From: Cryobacterium roopkundense
Lineage (GTDB): Bacteria > Actinomycetota > Actinomycetes > Actinomycetales > Microbacteriaceae
Assembly (NCBI RefSeq): GCF_014200405.1
Contig: NZ_JACHBQ010000001.1
Coordinates: forward strand, 1,240,001 to 1,304,000
Length of the DNA: 64,000 nucleotides
Reading direction: 5' to 3'
A model generated the notes under the pieces. The model did no database searches and had not been told where the DNA came from. It saw only the letters and a list, made by a program, of their open reading frames with translations. Below, piece after piece: positions 17,048 to 24,939 of the stretch (within the stretch, counting starts at the first letter, position 1; each line of letters opens with the position of its first letter). The translations under genes and the position numbers were made by a program.

Positions 17048-17076
17048 ATAGTATTGGAATCCATCGGGGATGTCAA
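17048..17076 (-). promoter_or_regulatory. Near-consensus sigma-A promoter
   Basis: TTGACA (complement of 17071-17076), a 17-bp spacer and TACTAT (complement of 17048-17053). This is the best -35/-10 pair noticed in the window. The transcript would start near 17041 and run leftwards through about 180 bases of C-rich sequence to the small ORF at 16864. Confidence 0.7.
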
Positions 17077-17159
17077 CGAAGTTCTGTCGTCCACTACCCC
17101 AATTCGCGGGCCCGGTCGATAATCGCTGGATACACACCCATCACTGAGGAGGCAGACCC

Positions 17160-17624
17160 ATGACCAACACACGGCTCAACCCCTACCTGGGCTTCCGTGA
17201 CACCGCAGAGAAGGCGATGGATTTCTATCAGTCAGTGTTCGGAGGAGAGCTGACCAAGAGCACGTTCGCCGAGTTCCACGCCAGCGAAGACCCGACCGAG
17301 CAGGACAAGCTCATGCACTCCGAACTCAAGACAGCCGCTGGCCTCACTCTGATGGCCGCCGACACGCCGAACAGTATGGAGTTCACGATCGGCTCCAACT
17401 ACTCGGTGTCTCTCAGCGGCGACGACGAGGCAGAACTGCGCAGCTATTGGGACAAGCTGGTTGCCGACGGAACCGTCACGGTGCCGCTGGAGAAGGCGCC
17501 CTGGGGCGACAGCTTCGGCATGTGCACCGATCAGTTCGGCGTCAGCTGGCTCGTGAACATGGCGAGCCCCCAGGGCAGCATGGCCGAGCAGTCCCGCCCG
17601 GAGAGCGAGGCCGATACTGTGTGA
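17160..17624 (+). CDS. VOC-family protein (PhnB/glyoxalase-like)
   Basis: 154 residues. The opening LNPYLGFRDTAEKAMDFYQSVFGGEL and the later EKAPWGDSFGMCTDQFGVSWLVN are hallmarks of the PhnB-like branch of the vicinal oxygen chelate fold. These small dimeric proteins are often annotated 3-demethylubiquinone methyltransferase-like, but enzyme activity is generally unproven. The ATG at 17160 has a full AGGAGG 7 nt upstream, the strongest Shine-Dalgarno in this part of the window. Confidence 0.85.
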   Translation: MTNTRLNPYLGFRDTAEKAMDFYQSVFGGELTKSTFAEFHASEDPTEQDKLMHSELKTAAGLTLMAADTPNSMEFTIGSNYSVSLSGDDEAELRSYWDKLVADGTVTVPLEKAPWGDSFGMCTDQFGVSWLVNMASPQGSMAEQSRPESEADTV

Positions 17625-17732
17625 CGCGACACGCCACCCGCCGTCGCCCCCCTGAGGGGGCGATCGTTCGATGTGGCATTCCTGCCCGTCTCCCGGTCGA
17701 CGGACGAAGCGCCGCGACCTAGGCTGGCAGTC

Positions 17733-18332
17733 ATGACCGGCAAGCAGGAGCCCAAGGATTCGCGCCTGAACGCGGCGCGCTACCAGGTCGAGCGGATGTC
17801 ACCCGCGGCACCGCAGAGGCCTGAGAGCGACCCGAACACGGCCGGCCAATCCGGCATGGACGCCCGGGAGCACTTCGTCGAAATGGCCATTCAGCAGGCC
17901 ATTCGTCGGGGGGAATTCGACAACCTTCCCGGGGCGGGTAAGCCGCTCGAGAACCTGCGGCATGGCTATGACCCGGACTGGTGGATTCGCCAGAAGATTG
18001 AGAGCGAGAAGATCACCGGGCTTGGGCCGCCCGCGCTCACGCTGCGCGCCGAGGACGCGGCCCTCGACATCCGCTTAGCTAGAGCCAGTTCGGAAGCCGG
18101 TGTGCGCGAGATTCTCGAAGACTTCAACAAACGGGTGATCGCGGCCAGACGCCAGCTGCTGGGCGGGCCGCCGGTCGTCACGCCAACCCGTGACGTGGCC
18201 GAGGAGATTCGCGAATGGCGGGAGCGGCGGGCTGCTCGCGGCCACGAGCTTGCTCGCCAGCGGGAACGTGAGGCCGCGGAACTCGCGGCGATGACGTGGC
18301 GGGAACGACGCCGAGCACGCCGACCCCGGTAG
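17733..18332 (+). CDS. DUF1992 (DnaJ-C28-like) protein
   Basis: 199 residues. The DUF1992 domain is clear: EMAIQQAIRRGEFDNLPGAG followed by KPL, then DPDWWIRQKIESE and ALTLRAEDAA. The C-terminal 60 residues are a highly charged Arg/Glu helix. The domain is shared with eukaryotic DNAJC28 but has no assigned biochemical role. The ATG at 17733 is 7 nt after TAGGCT (17720-17725), a leaderless start. Confidence 0.85.
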   Translation: MTGKQEPKDSRLNAARYQVERMSPAAPQRPESDPNTAGQSGMDAREHFVEMAIQQAIRRGEFDNLPGAGKPLENLRHGYDPDWWIRQKIESEKITGLGPPALTLRAEDAALDIRLARASSEAGVREILEDFNKRVIAARRQLLGGPPVVTPTRDVAEEIREWRERRAARGHELARQREREAAELAAMTWRERRRARRPR

Positions 18333-18432
18333 CAGGCGGCCTGCCTCTGGCGTAGTGACCGCTTCCATGCACTGCCGCACCTTCACCGGTTGGTCCCCCC
18401 AGCCCCTGACTCGACGTCGACATGCCCGGTCC

Positions 18433-18529
18433 GTGGCCAATTCAGGAGATTCGTCGGTGAGTAGCGCCAGGACCGCGGAATCCGTGGGGTGGCAGTGTCA
18501 TCAGACGTTGAGACTCCTGAGTTGGCTAC
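18433..18529. repeat. 97-bp element with 16-bp inverted ends, copy 1
   Basis: Left end GTGGCCAATTCAGGAG (18433-18448), right end CTCCTGAGTTGGCTAC (18514-18529), an inverted repeat with two mismatches. A second element of 96 bp with the same ends lies at 62575-62670. Both sit between genes, and neither has room for an ORF, so it resembles a MITE or a structured intergenic repeat. Confidence 0.7.
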
Positions 18530-18549
18530 CGCCGGGGGCTGGCGGTAGC
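18525..18549. terminator. Strong hairpin, terminator-like
   Basis: Perfect 9-bp stem GCTACCGCC (18525-18533) / GGCGGTAGC (18541-18549) around a 7-base loop. It partly overlaps the right end of the 97-bp element. No T-run follows, so it may stop transcription from the DUF1992 gene inefficiently or work with Rho. Confidence 0.45.
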
Positions 18550-18618
18550 CCCCGCGAAGGCTCAGTCTCCGGGCATAGACCAGCTGAGCGCCGGCGCGAA
18601 ACACTCTAGGCTTGCTCC

Positions 18619-19281
18619 ATGGCACTCTTGTATCAGGCCGAATTGCGGCCGACAAAGACCGAGCTCCTCTCCGAGTGGGCACCGACCCAGCCGTGGTTTG
18701 TAGGGGAGGCAGCCGTGGGTGTCACAAGCGTCACGGCCTTCCGCCTCGATGATCCCGCCGGCGAGGTCGGGCTCGAAACAATCCTCCTCCAGGCCGGAAG
18801 CGGCCCGGTCATGCACGTGCCGGTGACCTATCGCGGGGCGCCGCTCGAGGGCGCCGAAGCCTGGCTCGTGGGCACCATGGAGCACTCTGTTCTGGGGCAT
18901 CGCTGGGTCTATGACGCGACCGGCGACCCGGTCTACCTGGCCGCCGTGGCGACGGCCGCGCTCACCGGGAGCGGCCAGGCCGAGCAATACGTCGAAACGA
19001 ATGGGCAGCGAGTTCTCCGCGCATCGACGGCGATTGTCGCCGGCAGTGGCCAGCCGGGCTCGCCCGTTCCGTCGGTGACCTCGCTCGGCGCGGTGTCGAC
19101 TCGCTCTGAGGGCGGCGCGACAAGGGTGGCAGCAGGCGCGCTTCGCTTCGCCGTTGCCCGTGAGGTCGGCACGCTTGACGCCGATCTCAGCGGTGACGCG
19201 CCGCACGGCATCCTGACAGTCGCCTGGGCGGGCCAGCCGGAACCGCGAACGCTCGTTCAGGTCTGGGGCGCCGCGCCCTAG
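18619..19281 (+). CDS. Maltokinase N-terminal cap-like domain protein
   Basis: 220 residues, a stand-alone relative of the N-terminal cap of mycobacterial maltokinase (CG0192-like family in actinobacteria). Seen features: an opening strand pair (ALLYQAELRPTKTELLSEW), HVPVTYRGAPLEGAEAWLVG and the conserved TMEHSVLGHRWVYDA with WAG near the end. The kinase domain is absent, so it may regulate or bind a partner; function unknown. The ATG at 18619 is 6 nt after TAGGCT (18607-18612). The TAG stop is formed by the CTAG at the edge of the IS1182 element, and the ancestral site also gives TAG, so the protein is unaltered. Confidence 0.75.
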   Translation: MALLYQAELRPTKTELLSEWAPTQPWFVGEAAVGVTSVTAFRLDDPAGEVGLETILLQAGSGPVMHVPVTYRGAPLEGAEAWLVGTMEHSVLGHRWVYDATGDPVYLAAVATAALTGSGQAEQYVETNGQRVLRASTAIVAGSGQPGSPVPSVTSLGAVSTRSEGGATRVAAGALRFAVAREVGTLDADLSGDAPHGILTVAWAGQPEPRTLVQVWGAAP

Positions 19282-21065
19282 GAGCGTGGGTCAGTAACAC
19301 CAAAGTTTAAAACGCCGGTCGATTTCCCGGGCTTGGGGTGTTGGTCTGGGAAAATTGCGTATGAGCGATTCTGATGGCCTCTTCCCCGCGACGGAACTTG
19401 AGCACGTTGACGTGGTCGTGGATGACGGTGTTGAGGCGGGGGCCGGTGTGAACAAACGGTTCCGGGCATTTGAGCCGGCGGCGGTGATGTTGGTGCCGCC
19501 GTCGTTGGATGAGTGGTTGCCGCAGAATCACCTGTCTCGGTTCATCGCGGATATCGTTGAAACTCAGCTGGATCTGAAGAAGTTCTACGCCTCTTACGCG
19601 AAGTCGAAGGGGCAGCCGCCCTATGACCCACGGTTGATGGTCCGGGTGCTCCTTTACGGGTATTGTGTCGGAGTTCGCTCGTCACGGGAGTTGGAGCGGG
19701 TGTGCGTGGACGTGGTCGCGTTTCGCTGGTTGGCGGCGCAGCAGGCACCTGATTTTCGTTCCATCGCCCGGTTCCGAAAACGCCACCTCTCCAGTCTGGG
19801 GAACGTGTTCTTGCAGGCGTTGGAACTGTGCCGTGCGGCCGGAATGGTCTCGCTCGGGCAGGTCGCGTTGGACGGCACGAAAGTGCGCGCGAATGCCTCT
19901 CGGCGCAAGGCGATGAGTTACGCCCGCCTGACGGAGAAGCAGAAAGTCCTCGCCGACGAAGTCTCTGCGCTGCTGGCGGAGGCGGACGCGATCGATGACG
20001 CGGAGGACGCTCGTTTCGGAAAGGACAAACGCGGTGATGAGTTGCCGCCGGAGCTTGCCCGGCGGGAGTCACGCTTGGTGAAACTGGCCGAAGCGCGCGC
20101 TGGCTTGGAGGCAGCTGCAGCGGCGCGGGCGCGGAAAGACGCGGAGAAGAAGGCCAGGGACAAGGGCGACGATGACGATACTGTGGCGCAGAAGGGTGAC
20201 GACGCGGCGAAGAACGCCGTTGTTGCTCCGAAGGCTCAACGCAACTTCACCGACCCGGATTCACGGATCATGAAGACCGCCGACGGATCGTTCCACTACG
20301 CCTACAACGCACAGGCCATCGTTGATGCCGACCATCAGATCATCGTCGCGACGACGCTGACGAATATTGGCGTGGATGTTGAACAGGTCGTGCCGCTGGT
20401 CGAGAAACTCCACGCCACGACCGGCGTCCTGCCCCGGCAGGTCCTGGCGGATGCCGGGTATTGTTCCGCAACAAATCTGGACTACGCGAAGACTGTTGAA
20501 GATGGCAGCGACGGCCGGACCGAGTTTTTCATCGCGACCGGCCGGGTCAAGCACGGCGAGCGTGTTCCTGAAGTTCCTCGGGGCCGGATCCCGGCCAATG
20601 CGACGCTGCGGGAACGCATGGCGCGGAAGCTCAAGACGAAGAAAGGCCGCGCCGTTTATGCGCGGCGCAAAGCGATCGTGGAGCCCGTGTTCGGTCAGAT
20701 CCACACTCGGCAAGGCAAATTCGTGTTGCTGCGCGGGTTGGAGCAAGCCGCCCACGAATGGGACCTGATCGCGGCTTGCCACAACCTGATGAAGCTACAC
20801 ACCATGCAAACTAAAGCGCTGCTGGCCGCGCCAAGCGCCCTAACAGCCCGAACGGCCACCTAAACATCAAGGCGGGACTGCCCCGGCGGGCGGCAACGGC
20901 CCCGGCCTGCGCCGTCAACGCAGCACTGGCCCTATTTTCAGTCGGCACACGAACAACGCCAACCCGAACGACTCAACCACCGGACAAGAAACCCCCGACC
21001 GCACAGACGGTCCTGAACGGCAATTCCTCACACCAAGGTCGAATAGGCGTTACTGACACACGCTC
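19282..21065 (+). mobile_element. IS1182-family insertion sequence, 1784 bp, intact
   Basis: Terminal inverted repeats of 20 bp match at 18 positions (left 19282-19301, right 21046-21065; outer ends GAGCGTG...CACGCTC). Both ends are flanked by CTAG (19278-19281 and 21066-21069), either a 4-bp target duplication or a palindromic target. One full transposase lies inside. About 200 bases at the right end, after the transposase stop, hold no gene. The insertion sits on the stop codon of the maltokinase-cap gene. All parts look intact, so the copy may be active. Confidence 0.9.
19361..20863 (+). CDS. tnp: IS1182-family transposase
   Basis: 500 residues from the ATG at 19361 (GGGAAAA upstream; a TTG at 19355 is the alternative). 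The N-terminal DUF772-like region starts around LDEWLPQNHLSRFIADIV and includes YDPRLMVRVLLYGY. The DDE catalytic residues are D171 (VALDGTK), D363 (VLADAGY) and E440 (KAIVEPVFGQIH). Between the two Asp lies a long coiled-coil/Lys-Asp-rich insertion (about 190-285), normal for IS1182. No frameshift or internal stop is seen. Confidence 0.95.
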   Translation: MSDSDGLFPATELEHVDVVVDDGVEAGAGVNKRFRAFEPAAVMLVPPSLDEWLPQNHLSRFIADIVETQLDLKKFYASYAKSKGQPPYDPRLMVRVLLYGYCVGVRSSRELERVCVDVVAFRWLAAQQAPDFRSIARFRKRHLSSLGNVFLQALELCRAAGMVSLGQVALDGTKVRANASRRKAMSYARLTEKQKVLADEVSALLAEADAIDDAEDARFGKDKRGDELPPELARRESRLVKLAEARAGLEAAAAARARKDAEKKARDKGDDDDTVAQKGDDAAKNAVVAPKAQRNFTDPDSRIMKTADGSFHYAYNAQAIVDADHQIIVATTLTNIGVDVEQVVPLVEKLHATTGVLPRQVLADAGYCSATNLDYAKTVEDGSDGRTEFFIATGRVKHGERVPEVPRGRIPANATLRERMARKLKTKKGRAVYARRKAIVEPVFGQIHTRQGKFVLLRGLEQAAHEWDLIAACHNLMKLHTMQTKALLAAPSALTARTAT

Positions 21066-21092
21066 CTAGGCTTTGTGGTCGCTTTCCCTCAT

Positions 21093-21160
21093 GGCACTTG
21101 TCGGTGAGGCGGGCACTCGTCTGAACGAGTGCCGGCCTGCAGAACGAGTGCCACGAGGGC
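21093..21160. repeat. 68-bp double palindrome, copy B
   Basis: Same length and arm layout as 3717-3784, about 70% identical without gaps; the CACTCGTCTG, ACGAGTGCC and CGAGTGCCACGA arms are nearly identical. Arm changes are partly compensatory (the outer left arm has T for C). It lies between the IS1182 right end and the helicase terminator. Confidence 0.7.
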
Positions 21161-21172
21161 TCGGGTTAAACT

Positions 21173-21204
21173 GCTGACGCCCCACCCGGAGGCGGGGCGT
21201 CAGC
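21173..21204 (-). terminator. Terminator hairpin of the DEAD-box helicase gene
   Basis: Perfect 11-bp GC-rich stem GCTGACGCCCC (21173-21183) / GGGGCGTCAGC (21194-21204) with a 10-base loop, 8 bases after the helicase stop. On the minus strand it is followed by AGTTTAACCC, a short T-containing tail. Confidence 0.75.
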
Positions 21205-21212
21205 CGGTCGAG

Positions 21213-22985
21213 CTACGCGCCGTGCGGGCGGCGCTCGGGGCCCTGGCGGCTTGCGCCGCCGCGGTCGGCCTTGAGCTCAATGAGCTTGCCGCTGATGCGG
21301 GTGCCGGAGAGCTTCGAGAACACATCGCTCGAGAGGTCAGCCGGAAGTTCGACCAGGGAGAAGTCGGGCAGGATCTTGATGTGCCCGAAGTCGTCGCGGC
21401 TCAGGCCGCCCTCGTTCGCGAGGGCTCCCACGATCTGGCGGGGCTCCACCTTGTGACGCTTGCCCACCTCGATGCGGTACTGCGACATCGGCTTGCCGCT
21501 CGAACGCACGGGGCGTTCGCTGCGCAGCGGGCGATCTGCGTCGCGGCTGTCGCGACGGTCGCCGCGGTCACGGTCGGGGCGGTCGCTGCGTTCCTCACGG
21601 GCGAAGCGCTGCGCGCGGGCATCTTCGGGGGAGAGCAGCAGGGGGGTCTCGCCCTGGGCGACAACGGCGAGGGCCGCGGCCACGTCGGCCTCCGGCACGT
21701 CGTGGTGTGAAACGTAGTGGCCCACGATGTCGCGGAACATGCTGATGCGGTCGGACTGGCCGAGCGCCTCGGTGATCGCGTCGTCGAAGCGCGCGAGACG
21801 TGTGACGTTCACGTCTTCCACGCTCGGCAGCTGCATCTGCGTGAGCGGCTGGCGGGTGGCCTTCTCGATGGCGCTGAGCAGGCGGCGCTCGCGCGGCGTC
21901 ACGAAGCTGATCGCAGCACCGCTGCGTCCGGCGCGGCCGGTGCGGCCGATGCGGTGCACGTAGGACTCGGTGTCAATCGGGATGTCGTAGTTGACTACGT
22001 GGCTGATGCGCTCCACGTCGAGGCCGCGGGCCGCGACATCCGTTGCAACGAGAATGTCGAGCTTGCCCGACTTGAGCTGGTTCACGGTGCGTTCACGCTG
22101 CACCTGCTGAACATCGCCGTTGATAGCGGCGGCCGAATAGCCACGGGCACGCAGCTTTTCGGCGAGCAGCTCTGTCTCGTTCTTGGTGCGCGTGAACACG
22201 ATCATGCCCTCGAAGTCCTCCACCTCGAGGATGCGCGTGAGGGCGTCGACCTTCTGCGGGTACGAGACCATCAGATAGCGCTGCGTGGTGTTCGCGGAGG
22301 TCGTGGTCTTGTTCTTGACCGTGATCTCTTCGGGGTCGTTCAGGTACTTCTTCGAGATGCGGCGGATCTGCGCGGGCATCGTGGCCGAAAAGAGCGCGAC
22401 CTGCTTGTCGTTGGGGGTGTCGGCGAGGATCGTCTCGACGTCTTCTGCGAAGCCCATCTTGAGCATCTCATCGGCCTCGTCGAGCACGAGGTACTTGAGC
22501 GCCGAGAGGTCGAGGGTGCCCTTTTCGAGGTGGTCCATGATGCGGCCAGGAGTACCGACAACGATGTGCACGCCGCGGCGCAGCGCGGAGAGCTGCACGC
22601 CGTAGCCCTGTCCGCCGTATACGGGAAGCACGTGCACCCCGCGCATGTGGGCGCCGTACTTCTCGAACGCCTCGCACACCTGCAGCGCGAGCTCGCGCGT
22701 GGGGGCGAGCACGAGGGCCTGCGGGGTCTTCTGCGCCATGTCCAGGCGGGAAAGGATGGGCAGCGCGAACGCGGCCGTCTTTCCGGTACCCGTCTGGGCG
22801 AGTCCGACTACGTCGCGGCCGGCGAGCAGCGGGGGGATGGTGGCGGCCTGAATGGCCGACGGCGTCTCGTATCCAACGTCTTTGAGTGCTTTGAGCATCG
22901 CATCATTGAGCCCGAGGTCAGCAAAGGTCTTGGTTGTGCGGGCAGTGTCTGCCTCGGTCTGTTCTGTGGTGTCTTGCGGCGTCAT
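21213..22985 (-). CDS. DEAD-box RNA helicase (CsdA/DeaD type)
   Basis: 590 residues. The order of motifs is complete: Q motif (FADLGLNDAMLKALKDVGYETP), AQTGTGKT, PTRELALQV, GTPGR, DEAD in LVLDEADEM, SAT, then VATDVAARGLD and HRIGRTGRAGR. A charged Arg/Asp-rich linker (DRPDRDRGDRRDSRDAD) leads to a C-terminal DbpA/CsdA RNA-binding domain (YRIEVGKRHKVEPRQIVGAL...). Such helicases remodel RNA in ribosome assembly and at low temperature. The ATG at 22985 lies 7 nt after TACCAT (complement of 22993-22998), itself inside the palindrome-like TACCATTGGTA. Confidence 0.95.
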   Translation of the reverse strand: MTPQDTTEQTEADTARTTKTFADLGLNDAMLKALKDVGYETPSAIQAATIPPLLAGRDVVGLAQTGTGKTAAFALPILSRLDMAQKTPQALVLAPTRELALQVCEAFEKYGAHMRGVHVLPVYGGQGYGVQLSALRRGVHIVVGTPGRIMDHLEKGTLDLSALKYLVLDEADEMLKMGFAEDVETILADTPNDKQVALFSATMPAQIRRISKKYLNDPEEITVKNKTTTSANTTQRYLMVSYPQKVDALTRILEVEDFEGMIVFTRTKNETELLAEKLRARGYSAAAINGDVQQVQRERTVNQLKSGKLDILVATDVAARGLDVERISHVVNYDIPIDTESYVHRIGRTGRAGRSGAAISFVTPRERRLLSAIEKATRQPLTQMQLPSVEDVNVTRLARFDDAITEALGQSDRISMFRDIVGHYVSHHDVPEADVAAALAVVAQGETPLLLSPEDARAQRFAREERSDRPDRDRGDRRDSRDADRPLRSERPVRSSGKPMSQYRIEVGKRHKVEPRQIVGALANEGGLSRDDFGHIKILPDFSLVELPADLSSDVFSKLSGTRISGKLIELKADRGGASRQGPERRPHGA

Positions 22986-23150
22986 ACTACCAATGGTATT
23001 CCCTCACGGGCAGCGCCCTGTTCGAGGGACTGCAATTGGAAGTTATGAGCGGATGCTGCAAGCACCGGCTCGGGGATATTGGCCCCTGACGGGGGTGCTG
23101 TACGTTTTGAGTAAGAGATTTCTTGAACGTGCACGGTTGGGGAGCGATTG

Positions 23151-23471
23151 ATGGGTGCGGGCGACGGGCGCTGGTCGATCGATATTGCAGCTACGCAGCA
23201 CATTTTGGCTGCCGTCGACGCCACGATTGAGGACTTCGACACGGATGCGCGCAGGCTGTCCGAGGCAATCCGGGCGGCCAGTGAAACCGCCGGCGCGTCC
23301 AAGACGGGTGCCGCTCTGGTGAACGTCGTGAATGAGCTGTTGATGTCTGAGATCGTCGCTGCCAAGACGCATGCGATGAACGCCTCCACGCAGACATCCG
23401 CTGCTGTGAACGCCTACATACAGGGGGACCTCGAGATGGCGCAGAACATGACGACGACGATGGACCCGTGA
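23151..23471 (+). CDS. WXG100/ESAT-6-like small protein (DUF6507-like)
   Basis: 106 residues, all helical by appearance, with one N-terminal Trp (W8 in GDGRWSIDI) and a long helix pair. This resembles the small ESAT-6-like partners of type VII secretion. A strict WXG motif is absent. First of five overlapping genes; GGGGAG lies 7 nt before the ATG, and the GTG of the next gene overlaps its TGA. It probably forms a heterodimer with the following protein for export (inference). The upstream 165 bases hold the divergent helicase promoter and a TACGTT (23101-23106) possible -10. Confidence 0.65.
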   Translation: MGAGDGRWSIDIAATQHILAAVDATIEDFDTDARRLSEAIRAASETAGASKTGAALVNVVNELLMSEIVAAKTHAMNASTQTSAAVNAYIQGDLEMAQNMTTTMDP

Positions 23472-24634
23472 TCGCCCTGTCGTCGGTCGCCACCCTTCCC
23501 GATGCGGGGGCGCTTGAGGCCAATGCGGACTCCATCGGCACTCATGCCGGCGACGTTGCATCCACTGCCGAGACCTGCAAGAGCCAGTGGGCTGGAATGT
23601 CCACGGCTTACAGCGCGCCGGAAGAAGGCATCGTGCACGGCGCGATGGATTCGGTCGTGACCATCAGCGCTCGGGCCGTCACCGCGGTAGAGACGGTGAG
23701 GACGGCGCTGCGCACCTATGCCACCGAGCTCGCCATGCTCGAGACGCGGCGTGCTGTGCTGATCGAGGACGTCATTGACCACAATGCCAGCCCCGAGGCG
23801 TGTCTCGCGGACCCTGTCGACGAGGCGGCGCGGGTGGAAACGGCGCGCCTGGCAACGTCAGGCCTCGTGGCCCGGGTGAATGCGTTCAATGCCGCCGCCT
23901 TGCAATCCGATACCGACTGCGCGTCGGATCTGGCGCGCCTCACGACAGGGGTTCCCACTCTGCTCACGACCGGTGCCGGTGGCATCGTCGGCGGTGTCGT
24001 AATCGGTCTCGGGGCCGTTTTGTTGGAACGGTATCGCCGATTCCTGGTGCCTGGGGCCAACTTCCGTGTGCCCACCGACCTACGCGTTGACACCAATCTC
24101 ACACACTTTCGCGGAGCGATGTGGGCGACGACCGCGAGCGGGCTTTTCATTCCACCCGGCTCTCGGCCCCCACTCGACCCAACGGGTCGTCAGTTCACCG
24201 GCTTCCAGTCCAAGGGCTCCCTGACCCCGACTCCCGGCTCCGCCTTTTCCCCCGCAGCGGCCGGACAACCCGGCCTGGTGAAATGGGGTGCACGCGGCCT
24301 CGGCGGCGCCGGAGTGGGCTTGACCCTCTGGGGCGAATACAGCTCTCAGTACAACTCCGACCAGGCCGAGCATCCGGAGCGGTCGGAGGAGAAGCTCCAG
24401 ACGAACGCGGTCACGAACGCGGCCGTCGTGGGCGGGGCATCGGCCGCGGGCGCTTGGGGCGGAGCGGTCGGAGGGGCCAAGGCCGGTGCCATCATCGGGA
24501 CTTTCTTCGGTCCGGGTGTCGGCACCGTAATCGGTGGCGTCGTTGGTGGCGTCGTGGGTGGAGTCGTTGGAGGACTAGTGGGCAAGAGTGCCGGCGAAGG
24601 CATCAAGAACGTGTGGGGAAAGGTCTTCGGATGA
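23468..24634 (+). CDS. Putative type VII secretion cargo with glycine-zipper C-terminus
   Basis: 388 residues from a GTG overlapping the previous stop. The N-terminal ~120 residues look like an ESX cargo helical hairpin, with W41 in QWAGMSTAYSAPEEGIVHGAM. A predicted hydrophobic patch (TTGAGGIVGGVVIGLGAVLL, about 158-178) follows. The C-terminal ~80 residues are dominated by G-x-x-G/A repeats (VGGASAAGAWGGAVGGAKAG..., then repeated VVGG), a glycine zipper capable of membrane insertion, ending NVWGKVFG. This could be a membrane-active toxin or a surface protein. No catalytic motif and no named toxin domain are recognised. Confidence 0.6.
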   Translation: MIALSSVATLPDAGALEANADSIGTHAGDVASTAETCKSQWAGMSTAYSAPEEGIVHGAMDSVVTISARAVTAVETVRTALRTYATELAMLETRRAVLIEDVIDHNASPEACLADPVDEAARVETARLATSGLVARVNAFNAAALQSDTDCASDLARLTTGVPTLLTTGAGGIVGGVVIGLGAVLLERYRRFLVPGANFRVPTDLRVDTNLTHFRGAMWATTASGLFIPPGSRPPLDPTGRQFTGFQSKGSLTPTPGSAFSPAAAGQPGLVKWGARGLGGAGVGLTLWGEYSSQYNSDQAEHPERSEEKLQTNAVTNAAVVGGASAAGAWGGAVGGAKAGAIIGTFFGPGVGTVIGGVVGGVVGGVVGGLVGKSAGEGIKNVWGKVFG

Positions 24635-24939
24635 GCTGGGTATTGCTTGCAGCCACCATTGCGATGGGAGTGGGCGGCATCCTGGCCTATCGAGGTGTGT
24701 GGACATCATGGGCGTCCCGCCCGCTCGGGTACGGCGTCGGTTTCATGCTGCTGTATGTCGCTATCGGCGCTGGCGCGATTCGACTGGCCGAGGTGTTTGT
24801 GGACGTCGCCAGCGTGGAGTGGCTGGCCGTCGTGCTTCTCTTTGTCGGGATCGCGGCGATGGTTCTCGCCGTCGTGAGCCTGGTCTGGCTTCCCAAATTT
24901 CTGACTCCCCGATGGTTCAATGCGGTGCGTGGACGATGA
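24631..24939 (+). CDS. Small membrane protein of the cargo operon
   Basis: 102 residues with three hydrophobic segments (about 3-20, 32-56 and 66-90) and a basic C-terminus. The ATG overlaps the previous stop (ATGA). Placed directly after a protein with a glycine-zipper C-terminus, it could be an immunity or anchoring protein; this rests on position only. Confidence 0.6.
   Translation: MSWVLLAATIAMGVGGILAYRGVWTSWASRPLGYGVGFMLLYVAIGAGAIRLAEVFVDVASVEWLAVVLLFVGIAAMVLAVVSLVWLPKFLTPRWFNAVRGR

Noticed and set aside
21717..23048. 443-codon plus-strand frame opposite the DEAD-box helicase
   Set aside because: Shadow; all helicase motifs are on the minus strand.
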